Below the pieces are notes generated by a model, which was given only the letters and a program-made list of their open reading frames with translations, searched no databases and was not told the DNA's origin. Shown in pieces: positions 1-12,035 of a DNA stretch of 64,000 bases. Both the position numbers and the translations under genes were made by a program. Numbering within the stretch: the first letter of the stretch is position 1; each line of letters starts with the position of its first letter. Source of the DNA: Cymbidium sinense (Eukaryota > Streptophyta > Magnoliopsida > Asparagales > Orchidaceae); NCBI GenBank assembly GCA_021442155.1, contig CM038225.1, positions 86,192,925-86,256,924 on the forward strand, given 5' to 3'.

Positions 1-752
1 CAGGTGGACTACCCCTTTGGACTTGTAAATCTAAGACAGGCATCCATGGCTCCTTCCTAGTGTCCGCACAGCAAGGTTCATAACAAACCAAATTCAAAAC
101 CAACCTCCCTTGTGTAGTCAAAATAAATATATAGAATAGACCAAACTTCTCTCCAGTGAGGCTCTAGTCAAATTAGTCTCCCTAGTGGAGCCTAAATTAA
201 AGTCTAAATCTTACAAATTCAACTAGGCTTATATCCGCAGCAGATATGCTCTCAATTAAACCATCCTCCCCAGTGGATCCATAAGAAATTAAACAAACCT
301 CCCGGTGAGTTTAACCCAAATCAAATCCAACTAAACTTTTATCCCCAATGGATACATCCCCAAATGAATCTATGAAATCAAACTCTTATCTCCAGTAGAT
401 AGCCCTTCCCTAGTTCAAGTCCATATCCCTAGCGGTATGCCTCCACATTAATAGGATAAAATAAATTAGAGTAAAATTTTAATCCCTGAGATCTCCTTCC
501 CATAAATCATATTCACAATCAAACTCAAATCCATATCCTTGAACTGCTTCCCACAGGGACGGTTCATGTACTCAATCCCAACAAATTCTTTCTAACTCTC
601 TTCCCTTGGAATAAAGAGAGTTTCATTACACTAAGATCATAATTTTATCTACCTTTGGTTTATGTAGATTGTTTCCATTGCTTACAATCTTTTGGATAAT
701 GTTTCATCTTATCCATATGGTGTGCATTACACCACACCTATTGGGGTCCTTT
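1..752 (+). repeat. 3' UTR end of a forward LTR retrotransposon (E0)
   Basis: The first 110 bases match the roughly 300-bp repeat of the 3' UTR seen again near 43990-44090 (a 'ctttggatttgtaaatctaagat' type core). From about 120 to 560 there is a series of spaced motifs of the form CCAGTGGA, CTAGTGGA or CCAATGGA, at irregular distances of 40-90 bases. The same series occurs on the other strand at 14760-15200. The last 150 bases before 753 match the reverse complement of 14528-14680. This shows that the block runs without a break into the LTR start. No coding capacity and no clear polypurine tract were seen. Confidence 0.6.
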
Positions 753-2428
753 TATTGATCTCACTTTTGGGTGAGTTCTCAATCTTCCTCTTAGACTTAA
801 GAGTCTTAGACACTAAGACTTCCATAGACATAAGCACTTCATGAACACTTAGCCTAAGCCAGAAATTTAGAAAGGTTAATCATTGAGTGCTATGGAAAAT
901 TTCTGACCTATACCCAATCCCTATTATCCTCTCAAAACCAAATCTCAAAATCAATTCAAAATGCCAAATTCAAATTCAAATCAAATGATTAAAATCCATA
1001 ATCAATTACAAATCAAATCAAATCAATTTATGCCCTATGATTTTATTATATGGACTTAGCCTTAGCCAAATTCAAATCAATTCAAGTTCAAATTAATTTT
1101 CTCAAACATGAATTCAGCCCTTCAATCAATCAAAGCTTAGAATCAATCCTGAAGATCCAAATTAAATCAAATCTAAACTTTCTAAGTCATGTGAACTAAC
1201 CTTCATGAACTTAGCCAAAGTCCCATCCATACCAATCCAAAATTTATTGATTTCCTTATAATCAATTTATATCTTCAATCATCTTCTTAAATATAAATCA
1301 AATCTACATTCAAATGATCAAAACTAAATCAAATTAAATCAAAACCCTTTATAAGCCCTATGAACTAACCTTCATGAGCTTCGCCAAATCATTTCCAATT
1401 CAATTGATTTTCTCATGAATCAATTATTCCTTCAATTATCTTCCCAAATATAAATCAAATCTACAATTAAATAAACCAAAACTAAATCAAACTAAATCGA
1501 GAATCTAAACGAACTATACCAACATTACTTGAAGTCCTTCATTCCAACTCCCAAATTCAATTGATTTTCTCATAATTCAATTATACCTTCAATCACCATT
1601 CCAAATATAAATCAAACTAATAATTATCAAGCCAAATTAAAATCAACCCGTCAAAACCAACTTAGCCCATTTGACTTAAAATTTTCAAATGCACCAAAAC
1701 TCATTTTAACTCAAGCCAATTGTTGGTTATATATCAATCTAATCCATATATAAACTCAACTAAATCAAACTCAACCCAAAATCAAGCCCAATCCAATTGG
1801 TTCACTTGACCCAAAGTGGCCAATTTGACCTTCATGAACCAAAATCCAATTTAATCCAAATCAAAGAAAATTAAGCCAATCCAAACTTCATGACATGATT
1901 GTTGATCATCTGATCATGACAAATTAGGTCAAACCAAGTTAACCTTACACTTTGACCAAGTCAACCATTTAATCCATATGAACTTGAACTTGCCAATTAC
2001 AACCTAAGCCAAATATATTGAAACCCATGATTCATACCAACCCAAAATCAACACTTGAACAAGACTTGGCCTTTAATTAAACCTAACTCAATTGACCCTC
2101 TTGACCCAAGTTGACCCAAATTGACCTAAATGGCCAAGAATAGTCAAATCAAAATCTAAGCCAAATTGATTGCAACCAATGGCTCAAGTTCAATCCAAAT
2201 TGACTATTGAACTTGACCAAAATTTTAATTGACCTAAATGACCTATTGAACTCAATTTGACCTAAAGGGTCAAACTAACCTAAAACCCAGTCAAATCCAA
2301 ATTGAACTCTACCAAAGCCTACAACACATTCCAAATAATTAACCAAACCCAAGCCAAGCCATGACACAAGCCAATTTGGCCAATTTGGCCAATTTGGTCA
2401 AATTGGTCAACTTTATCCATTTGACCCA
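753..2428 (+). mobile_element. 5' part of the 3' LTR of E0, interrupted at 2429
   Basis: It begins TATTGATCTCACTTTTGG, which aligns with the LTR starts at 2429, 14527 (minus strand), 25145 and 45214. The text runs through the same order of blocks as the other LTRs: a 'shoulder' rich in caaatcaaat words, then from about 1790 a stretch dense in TTGACC and GGTCAA. At 2428 it stops abruptly and a new LTR start (TGTTGACCTC) follows. The simplest reading is that element EA inserted here. The rest of this LTR is not seen in the window. No ORF of interest. Confidence 0.6.
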
Positions 2429-3429
2429 TGTTGACCTCATAATTGGAGTGAGCTTTCAACTTCTCCATCTTAGACATAGGACACCTCTATAGTTCCTTAG
2501 TCTTTAGACACTTCTAGTGATTAGGTAAACATTTAACCTAACCCTAGAGACCTAGATGAGTTAGCCATAGGAATAGGTTATGCCTTAGGGCTACTAGGAG
2601 GACTTGTCTACCCTATAGTTTGAACATAATCCTTGCCTCTCTCTTCCAAACAAATCCAAATCAAATCTTGAATCAATTCCAACTCAATTAATTTTTTTAA
2701 ATCTTAATTCATATCAATTACAAATCATAAATCAATTCCAAATCAAATGATTGAATTAAAATCCCAAAATCTTTCCTAGGCCCTTTGATTTGATCTTATG
2801 GACTTAGCCCATTCCAAATCCAGATCATTCCAAACTCAAAAGATTTTTTCTCATAACCCATTTATATTTTCATTTATATTCACAAATATAAATAAAATAT
2901 AAATTCAAATAACTAAAATCAATTCAAAACTTAAATCCAAATCCAAACAAGAATCCAACTTATACTCTTTCAAGTTGAATCTTTGAACTCCTTCAAACAA
3001 ATCCAAATCACTCCAAACTCAAAATATTTTATCATAACCCATTTATATTCTCATTTTTATTCACAAATATAAATGAAAAATAAATTCAAATAACCAAAAG
3101 CAATTAAAACTCAAATCTAAATCAATTAAACCCAATTTACACCCTTTCAAGTTAAATTCTTAAACTTAGCCAAATAATTCTCAAATCAATCCAAACCCTT
3201 GGATTTTTTTCTTCAAACAATCACTCCTTCAATCATATGCCCAAATATAAATATAAACTACAATCACCAAACCAAAATCAAACTAACTCAAGTCAAACCC
3301 ATGTTCACCCTTTTTGACTTGAAATAGGCAAAGAACCATAACACATTTGACTCCAAATCACTTGCAATTGGATTTACATTTCCATCATAAGTACATATGT
3401 GAGTTCAACCAAACTTGAATTAAGCCTTG

Positions 3430-4340
3430 ATCAAGCAAATTGACTGATTTAGGCTCACTTAATCTGGAGCGACCTAAAGGATCATTTTGAGCCAAATTCT
3501 AATCCAACCCAAATTGGATTGAACTAAACTCATCTAAGCCTCACATTGTGATCAACAATCATCCTAGGATCAATCACCCAAATTGTGTCAAATTAAGTTA
3601 AACCTAGCCTTTGATCAAGTCAACACTTAGCCCAAATAAAACCTAAATAAGCCAAAATTTATTATAAACCAAACTGATTGAAACCATTGAGCTAAATCAA
3701 TCGATAATCAATAATTGAATATGATCAAGCCATCAATTGAACCAAACCAAGCCCAATTGGACACTTGACCTAAGTTGACCCAAATTCACCTAAAAAGTCA
3801 AAATGGGTCAAATCTTGAACTAAGCCAAATTAATTACAACCATTATGCCAAATTCATTCTAAATCACTTGTTGAACTTGACCAAAGCTTCAATTATTTAG
3901 ACCCAACCTTGACCATAAACTGACCTAAAAGGTCAAATCAACTTGAAATAAAACCAAATCAAAATTGATTGAAACCAAAGGTTGCAATATGTTTCAAATG
4001 ATCAACCAAGCCCAAACCAACCCATGACTTAACCCAATTGGGTCAAATGGGTCAAATTGGTCAACTTGAGCCATTTGACCTAAATGAACCTAAATAAACC
4101 AAAACCAAATCTAAACTAAATTGAACGAAGCCAATGAGACCCATAGGCTCCAAATGATCATTTGAACTTGATTTAACCCATGGTTTGACCTAATTTGACC
4201 AATTAGTCAACCCCAATTAACCTTAAATGGATCAAATTGAACCAAATCAAATTAAATGAACTCTAAATCACTTGAAATTTGGCCCAACCCATTTTTGAAT
4301 CATTTCAAATTTGCCAAAATCAAAATCATGACCAAATGAT
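3430..4340. promoter_or_regulatory. W-box-dense block of LTR A
   Basis: TTGACC/TTGACT and the reverse complement GGTCAA recur every few dozen bases, often as 'ccaatttgacc' or 'gggtcaaattgg'. TTGAC(C/T) is the core bound by plant WRKY factors. Binding is inferred only from this core, and the block could instead be a decayed short-period repeat. Confidence 0.4.
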
Positions 4341-4899
4341 CACATTGCCTTTAGGTCAAAGGGTATCCTGTGGCCAATCACTTTGTATTTGGCCAATTCT
4401 TTCTCAAGGCCACTTGGCATCCTCCAATTGATCCACATGGGCACCAAGGGAGCTGGTGAACATGACCAATTGAGTTTCGATCTACCATGACCCAACACAA
4501 GGCCAAACCGACCCCTCCAATGGAAATTAAGCACTTGGATCACCAAATGCACTCACCTAACACATGGGCACTCACTCTCCTCCACTCATCTTCATGCCCC
4601 ACATGGGGTGTTTTGCAACTCATAATCTAACCCATTGATCAAAATGGCAATTCAACCCTTCACCATCCGATCCAAGGAGGGGGAGATATACTCTCCCTCA
4701 TTCCCACTCAAACCACAAGCATTCATTTCCACTGAGCTAAGTGGATTAAATCAAACTCTCCTTAAGAATTTCCAAGACCTTCTCGAGCTCCCCCATTTCT
4801 CCTTTTCGGTTTTGCTCAAAGCCAAAATAGGGGAGGTCACTTGAAGATCCAACTCACTCAATTCACCATCAAAACCAAATTAACCTTGCAAACACTATC

Positions 4900-5530
4900 A
4901 GTGGACCTCATCGAGCTCAACCAAGTCATTTTCCAAGTCTCCAAGCCACGAGATGCATCACCTTGATCAAAGCCGATCACTATTGAAGGGGAGCTTGGTC
5001 AACTGAAACATCCACTTCAAATCAAGACCCAATACCTTCAACAGGGCTTCATTTCTACTAAACGAAGCTATCTCCTCTGTTGGAAGTGCTGTTGATAGCC
5101 TCCGGCGAGGTATGCCATTGAAACTGTAGCCACAAGAAAAATAGTTATTCCTTTTTGAAGAAAATTATAATCCCATCAAATCTTGGCCATTAGATACATT
5201 GCTTGTGCTTCCCCGAAGGTGTGGGTTGAGTTTGAGCTCCATTCGAGCTCGGGTGAGCTCATATCTAGCAATGATCGATGGACAACATCAGGAGACAAAT
5301 CACACACCATCCATTCTGCGTGATTAGAATGAATAGTTGTAATTCGATCATGGTAGATCCCTCTCTGATTTAAGCCTAAACCATAGGATTAATCCGTCTT
5401 AGATCGACAACCCTGAGAGAAAGGCGAGTAATGTCGACTCTAACGGATGTGACAACATAAATAACCAATCCAGTCGTGCCACATTGAAAGTGCACCGCGT
5501 TAGCGTGCCGTGTCAGCCGCCACAAGGCCT
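4900..5530 (+). promoter_or_regulatory. Conserved hairpin island of LTR A
   Basis: This is less AT-rich than its surroundings and matches 27860-28480 and 47950-48540. It carries an inverted repeat GCTTC (5046-5050) / GAAGC (5064-5068), then a conserved 'ggcgaggtatgccatt' word, then a block ending in 'gtgccac' where the other copies have a G-box (CACGTG). Here that site reads CACATT, so the G-box is lost. Function unknown; conservation across three diverged copies suggests a promoter or transcript element. Confidence 0.4.
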
Positions 5531-8299
5531 GATGGGATTATGGGGTTAATTAAGCCTAATTAATATAATTTTATTGATAAAAATTTCAAAATTCATAATT
5601 ATAGAAAATAGAAAAAAAAGAAAATCAAGTTCATTTTAAAGATAATTTAGAGAGGAATAATAAAAAATTAAAATTAATTAATTTTGAATAGTGATTTTAA
5701 CTGAATTTGAGTTTTATTAGAAATGTAATTAAGCTAATTACTCCATAATTAATCAAGTAATTAATCCCAACTTTTTGAGGTTAATTAGTGGGTTGACCTC
5801 TGCCTCCCTTGATTTTCTTTGAATTTATTGCTTGACTAATTAGAGGAATTATCTATTTCATCCCTAATCACTTTCATAATTAATTAAATGATTAATTAAC
5901 ATGTTAAATATAAATAAATTTAATAATTAAGCTTTCTAATCATCATGAAATAGTGAATGGACTTAGAGAATGAGATTAAGACTTCTTTTCCAATCTTTTT
6001 TGCTAAGTTCATTTCATTTGGAAAACATTTAATCAAAGTTATAATTAATTAATGACTTAATCACTTCATTTATTAATTCCATCAATTAAACTCAAAACCA
6101 AATCATTCCAAAACTTAATCATTTAATTCTTGGGTAGATTCTTAGGTGTTCAATAACCTAAGTGGTTTCCAAAGAAAATTATAACCAAACTACATGTGTA
6201 TGAGGGTTATAAAAGTACTTAATTAAACATTTTAGCCTATTTAACCAATAATTATGAGCCAATTGCATTAGGCCCTTTTATTTCTTAGGTGCATTGTTAA
6301 TTTAATTTCCATGTGGTTGCATATCATATGATGGCTCATAATTGTTTGAATAATTATGTTAAATTGGTATAGGTAAGGTCTAATTAATGGATTTAATTCA
6401 TTCCTTAACCTAATCAAAATATAAAATCAACCTAATTGTTCTAAATTAAACTAAACCAATTCACACATGTGGGAATGAGTTAGGATTAGCAAAATTTTCT
6501 CACATTTCCTAGGTCAAATCAAATCCAAAAATAAAATTCTCCTTAAAGAATCTAGATTCATTTTAAATAATCTCGTTTTATATAATTGTCCTTAGGAAGT
6601 AATTAGAGAGAAAGAAGTCATGTACTTACATCCCTTTATTTCTTTCAAAGCATGTTAAATATTGTTTGCCATATGAAATCATGCATTCATTTATTTTGAA
6701 AAATAAATTAAATAAAATATTTCTTTTTATGTCAAATTGCATGTTTTGGCTAAAGTTAAGAATATGAGTGGCTATTATCACTATAAAATAAAAAAATTAT
6801 TTTCAAAATCCATAAATCAAAGCTTATGAATGACGTGATGCTACTTATAAGTACTTATATGCTTGCATGTGAATATAGCATAAGATGTGTATTATGTTAT
6901 TTTCTTCTCCTCTCTTAACATAGATTTGAATAGGATTTGTAAAGTATATAGTTTATTTGAAAAGAACACAACACTTACTTAAATCTAATCCTATCATTTC
7001 TATGTTATGACTTAAGAAGGATCTTCACATTTACACATATAAATTATACAACCACGCAATCATTTGCATGATTCTTTATCCATTTGTTTTATTTTTGTAC
7101 ATTTACATGTATTTAAGAAAAGTGGTATATTAGTCTGGACATCCCAGGGCTGTGAGGCTTTAAGTAGCCCTAAGTAGGTATTGTACCTTACACCCCTGGT
7201 GTAGAAAATAATGGCGCCATACTCACTTATATCTTTTATACATATGTATGTGCATTTAATTAATGGATGAGAAATCCCTCTTTTCTACATAATAAAGACA
7301 TGCATCAATTGAATATCCAAATTTTCAAATCATATCTCTTAGCATTCATCATCAAAGTGCATTAAAATTTGCATTACATTTATAGCTATGCTTAGGATTA
7401 TTCATATGCATGGTATACATGGTGGGAAGAAATTAATTGGTATGTGTTATGTGATAGTAATTCACCCTAACTAATCCTAAGAGGCCTTTCTTGTTGAATA
7501 GGACTATTTAGAGTAAATCTAAACTTAGGATTAATTAAAATACATAAAACATTCACAAAAGGAAATCCAATAATGAATTTGCCTTAAAAATACTTTAAGG
7601 TAGGGATGAAAGAGAGTTCTCCTTTCTTTCCTTCTCTTCATAACATTTAGTAGCTAAGTGTAGCTTCATTTAAACCAAATCAAATCACCAACTAAAATTA
7701 ACAAATCAACTAAATCACTTAAACTAAAACAAGCATCTAAATTAAATCTTTCACACTTAGAAAATTCAAACCTTAAAGCTTAGCTAAGACATGCCACACA
7801 AGCCTTAAATGGCACACACATTAGGCTTAGTCACCATTTCTAGCTCTATGTTAGGGCGATGCATGGTTTGATGCTTGATTTTATTTTGTGATGTAATATT
7901 TTTAGACTGGATGTTAGGGTGTATGTGTGTAGATTGGATGATCTTGGCCTAATCATCTCTTATGCAGGGGATTGTGTTTAAGGGGCACTGTAATAAAAAA
8001 ATATAAATGCTTTTGCTGTATAGGTTTCTTATACCCCTAAGGATAATCCAAACTAGAACAGGTGGGCTTGGTTACCCATGTGTGGGGTACTAAGTCTAAA
8101 TTATTCATATAACTGCTTGAGTTGTGTGGTATGTTTAGTTAACCTTTGTTTTGCAGGTTTAGTTAGATTTACCTTTTCCATTTTGATGTAAATCTTACAA
8201 TTATGATATGGAATAAATGTTATGGGGGATTAGGATGAACAGTGGTCATAAGACCAAGGCTTATGCACCATGTTATGTCTTTGGAGCAACCAAATTCCA
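5531..8299. other. AT-rich middle block of LTR A, no gene seen
   Basis: Long run of aattaatt-type words without coding potential. Within it, 7130-7225 ('ttagtctggacatcccaggg' and on to 'atggcgccatactcac') is clearly conserved at 30010-30165 and 50125-50220. No other structure was recognised. Confidence 0.5.
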
Positions 8300-8440
8300 A
8301 TTAAGCCAAAAGGAAGAAAGAAAAGAAGCAAATCAAAATGAAGAATGAAGAACGAAGACCCTCTATAATATGAGTTCCTTTTAATTATAAATATTCATTT
8401 GTAATCCGGGTTGTATAAGGGTAGAGCTCGGCTACCCACT
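8300..8440 (+). promoter_or_regulatory. Candidate core promoter of LTR A
   Basis: A purine-rich stretch (about 8309-8352) is followed about 60 bases later by TATAAGG (8414-8420) and directly by the inverted repeat GGGTAG (8419-8424) / CTACCC (8432-8437). The same arrangement is seen at 31320-31448 and 51290-51436. The TATA reading is inferred from position and conservation. A transcript starting here would give an R-U5 of about 1.5 kb. Confidence 0.35.
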
Positions 8441-9951
8441 TTTCTTTTTGGGTTTGTGCGGTGGAGCCCGACCACATCAACCTCTTATTATTTTGCACTA
8501 ATTTATAAATTGATTGATATTTTGTTTATGATGGCGCAATTAGGATGACATGATTTTCCTAGTTTCTTCCTTGTTTGATGAATGGCCTGTATGCGATTAG
8601 GCTCTTAAGAAAAAATAAATTTTCTATCCAATTAATCTACTCAAAATTAAATTAAATAACTTATAACTTCACTTAAGTCGAAGACATAAATCAAGACAAT
8701 AAAAGATCTAGAAACCCCTTTGCTGGATGTTGTATGTCTCACATCATGCATAAATCATATTACTTCACTCTTGCTAATGGAGGGCTTCCACCTTCACTAG
8801 ATAAAATGGCTTGACCTTTGAGAGCCATGGTGGAAATACACCTCCTTCTTTCTGATTTTGGCCCATAACCAATCTTCTCATGCATTAGGCATATAACATC
8901 CCATAGCCTGTGTCAAATAACAATGTCTAAAAATGAAAATAAAATTAACAAAATTTGCATTAGATTAGGTCATTATTCATGCCCTTCATGATCTAGTCTC
9001 TTAGGGAGTGTGTTTAAGGACTTAGTCTCCTTTCTAAATAAACAACATTTTAGCCATCTTGCAAAGCATAAGAATTGTCTACATGTATTTAAAATCATAG
9101 GAGGAGTTAGTTTGCGGCCACCCCCAGGCGGTTGTAAGTCCAACAGTCGGGTTATTTATTCTCTCTTGTGGAGGTAAACCATATACCATTTTCTCCTTAG
9201 ATTTAGGTCCTGCTTTGGCACTCGCCAAAGCTCCGTAGATTTAGGATCTGAAGTCTCTATTTTCTTTTACAGGCTATAAGCATAAATCCTCACCTCTTAG
9301 GAATTTCTACAATCTTGTATTGTTGAATTGTAATCTCTAGATCTCTAATAAAAATTTAACTCAAACATATAATTCTCCTCAATTTTAAAAATATAAAGCC
9401 AAACCATATGATAGTTTGGGATGCTCACTAGGTTTCTTATTATTATTAGCATCCTCTACTCATCTCCCTTTGATTTCAATAATAACTTCCTTAAATCTCA
9501 CTTGATTTTGTAAAAATAACTAATTTATTGATAGTCTTATCTTTGAAATCTTTGGAGACAATGATCATTTACCTTAATCGAAGAGTATTCCTAAGGAATC
9601 TCATTCTTTAGGATGTAATTTACTATGGAGGATTCCCTCCATAGGGAATTTAATGAACCCGATTTAAAATAAAATAGGCCTCCATAGGGAACTTAACGAA
9701 CCCGGTTTAAAGTAAACCCCACTTTACTTTTTCATGTAAAGTAGAAGAAAGATATCTAGTACATTCGAAGACCCATTATCCGTAGGAGTCCTTATTAGGT
9801 GATTAGGTCCATTATAAGATGGTGACTTCTATCTCTCAAGATAGTACATCATTCTTCAATGTCATACCCGATCACCCTAATGAGTACATCCAGGAATCTA
9901 CGTGGTGTCAAACTCAACCCCCATCCCACATCCAAAAAAATAAACACCACA
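8441..9951 (+). other. R-U5-like end of LTR A, no gene seen
   Basis: Several conserved patches match 31449-32919 and 51437-52986: around 9106-9260 ('gcggttgtaagtccaacag' and 'gatttaggtcctgc'), and 9750-9900 ('gtgattaggtccat' and 'gatagtacatc'). These lie immediately upstream of the PBS as expected for U5. There is no ORF with protein resemblance; the 79-codon reverse-strand frame over 9849-10088 is chance. Confidence 0.5.
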
Positions 9952-9959
9952 TATTTTTC

Positions 9960-9977
9960 TACTGACTCTGTTGAGGA
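9960..9977 (+). other. Primer-binding site, element EA (decayed)
   Basis: Reads TACTGACTCTGTTGAGGA. Thirteen of 18 positions match TGGCGACTCTGCTGGGGA, which from general knowledge is complementary to the 3' end of plant tRNA-Arg. Most differences are C-to-T or G-to-A. It follows LTR A after an 8-base gap and is followed, as in the other copies, by 'aggttcctctctcc'. Confidence 0.6.
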
Positions 9978-10299
9978 AGGTTCCTCTCTCCACCTTTGGT
10001 AAATGATCATTGTCTCCAAGTATCGATAATAGATTTGTATTTCATATGAGTTTGAGCTATCCTTCCTTTTCGTTGGCACTTGGCTCATTTCATTTTTTAG
10101 CTAAGCTAGCCAACATCCTATAGGTTTTAGGACCTCACTCAATGTAGGTCTTAAAACCCCTGTTGGGTCCCCCAATAGGTGAAAACAAAATTTATTAAAG
10201 AGATTTCTAAAGACCTTTTTCTTACCTTCTCTATGGTAAGGTAAAGTTCATTCCAAAAATAAAGAAAAAAAACAAATCCTAAATATCACTTTTCAAAAA

Positions 10300-11640
10300 A
10301 GCACTTTTTCAAAATTCACATAATAAAATATTTGCACAAAAATTTTCACAAAATATATATAACTTAACCTCACTAACAATCTTCAAGATTGTTACATGTA
10401 GGATCTTTTCAAAATTAAATTCAGAATCATCTTTAAAAAAGCACATATGAATGTCCTCGTTCAATATGCCCACATTTATTGAATAAAGATTTTTTTCAAA
10501 ATCAAAATCAAAATCATCTTTCAAAAAGCACATATGAATGTCCTCATTTAATATACCCAAATTTATTGAATGAAGATTTCTTTTCAAAATCAAAATCAAA
10601 ATCATCTTTCAAAAAGCACCTATGAACATCCTCATTCAATATACCCAAATTTAGTGAATGAATATTTTATTTTCAAATAAAACTAAAACCATCTTTCAAA
10701 AAGCACATATGAACATCCCTATTCAATATACCCAAATTTATTGAATGAAGATTTCATTTCCAAATAAAATCAAAACCTTCTTTCAAAAAGTACATATGAA
10801 CATCCTCATACAATATACCCAAGTTTCTTGAATGAAGATTCCATTTCCAAGTAAAATCATATCATTAAATTAAAACTCCATTCCAATATATCATACAAAA
10901 GAAAATTTAAAATAAATTGGATTCCATTTAACACACTTGTTTGTTAAATAGAATTCCATCCTTTGAAAAATAACCCAAAATTAAAACAAAAATCAAATAC
11001 ATTTGGACTTTACTTATCATACATAAATTTGATAAGTAAAGATCCCACTTTTTAAAAATCAAAACAAAAATCAAACACATTTGAACTTTATTTAGCATAC
11101 ACAAATTTCCAAGTAAAGATCCCATTTTCAAAAGAATAAAAATCAAACACATTTAGACTTTATTTAGCATACCCAAATTTGCTAAGTTAAAATCCCATTT
11201 TCAAAATCAAAATAAAAAATATATTTGGGTATTGTTTATCATACACAAATTTGTTAAGTAAAGATTCCATTTCTAAATTCACACATGATACACATCATGA
11301 GCAAACAAGCGAAAGAAGAAAATTATTTTCAAACATCTCATCTAGCATTCCCATAATTGCTAAATGAGTAATCTAAAACAAAGTCAATTGACCATCTATT
11401 TAACATACTCTGATTTGTTAAATAAAGGGTCCCCGAACATAAAAATTAAATTAAAATATGAACTAATGGAAGCATCAAAAATCTCTTCAAAATATTTGAA
11501 CCCATTTTCAACATACACAAATTTGTTGAAAATGGATTCTAAACTCAAAACATCTCTTCTCCAATTCATTCAAAATCTATATTCTAAATTCAATGAGCCC
11601 CACTTAACATATCCAAATTGTTGAGTGTGGGTTCAAACTC
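10300..11640 (+). repeat. Leader hairpin array, element EA
   Basis: Spaced palindromes about 70-110 bases apart lie between the PBS and gag. Examples: ATTCAATA (10721-10728) / TATTGAAT (10739-10746) around loop TACCCAAATT; CTTTACTTATCA (11008-11019) / TGATAAGTAAAG (11030-11041), a perfect 12-bp stem; CCATTTTCAACA (11502-11513) / TGTTGAAAATGG (11524-11535), also a perfect 12-bp stem. The stems differ completely in sequence but the 10-base loop keeps the form TACNNAAATT. Small ORFs overlapping the array (such as 10309-10605 minus and 11364-11624 plus) are by-products of the repeat. Confidence 0.75.
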
Positions 11641-12035
11641 TAAATCAAATTTTAAAAACTTAGCAGAATACCGAAGTTGAAAATCTGATTTGAGTTTATT
11701 TTCAAAAATTACAAAATTTCAGCTCAGTTTCAATCAGCTTTTACTCAATTTAGTATGCAAATGGACTCACAAAAGTATGTGCTCACTTTCCCCTCTAGGA
11801 TGGATTTGGCCTTGGATCGGGTCAGCATCCCCAAACTAATTTTGCCCATCTGATACACTTTCGCCAAGGATTTGAGGGGGCCAGGATAACTTGTTAGGGG
11901 GCAACCCTCACTATTATTAGTAGGAATATGGTGACTGGGTAGAAGTCAGTCATTTATATTGAGATTCTCTCAAATTCTGAGTTTCCCTCACTAAAGAGGA
12001 AGGTGGTAGAAGTTCCCACAGTAGCTGTAGTTTTA
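11641..12035 (+). pseudogene. End of leader and start of the gag region, element EA (truncated)
   Basis: From 11760 the text aligns with 35350-35450 and 55300-55400 ('gtgctcactttccc', 'ggccttggat'). From about 11970 it aligns with 35570-35620, the beginning of the gag-side region ('ccctcactaaagaggaagg'). At about 12035 it changes in mid-word to the reverse complement of LTR sequence. No gag domain is left in this copy. Confidence 0.5.

Larger units (their letters stand above)
2429..9951 (+). mobile_element. Very long LTR, copy A (5' LTR of element EA)
   Basis: The left end is TGTTGACCTC; the right end is placed at ACCACA, just before the primer-binding site. Length is about 7.5 kb. Along its length the same sub-blocks follow in the same order as in LTR copies B (25145) and C (45214): a W-box-rich third, a conserved hairpin island, an AT-rich block, a purine-rich/TATA segment and a 1.5-kb R-U5-like end. 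Identity to B and C is clear by eye but far from complete, so this is an old copy. LTRs of this length exceed those usual for plant Ty3/gypsy elements; Ogre-type LTRs reach about 5-6 kb. Short ORFs inside (for example 4635-4844) show no protein resemblance. Confidence 0.7.

Noticed and set aside
10309..10605. Repetitive 98-codon minus-strand ORF
   Set aside because: By-product of the hairpin array; the translation repeats with the DNA unit.
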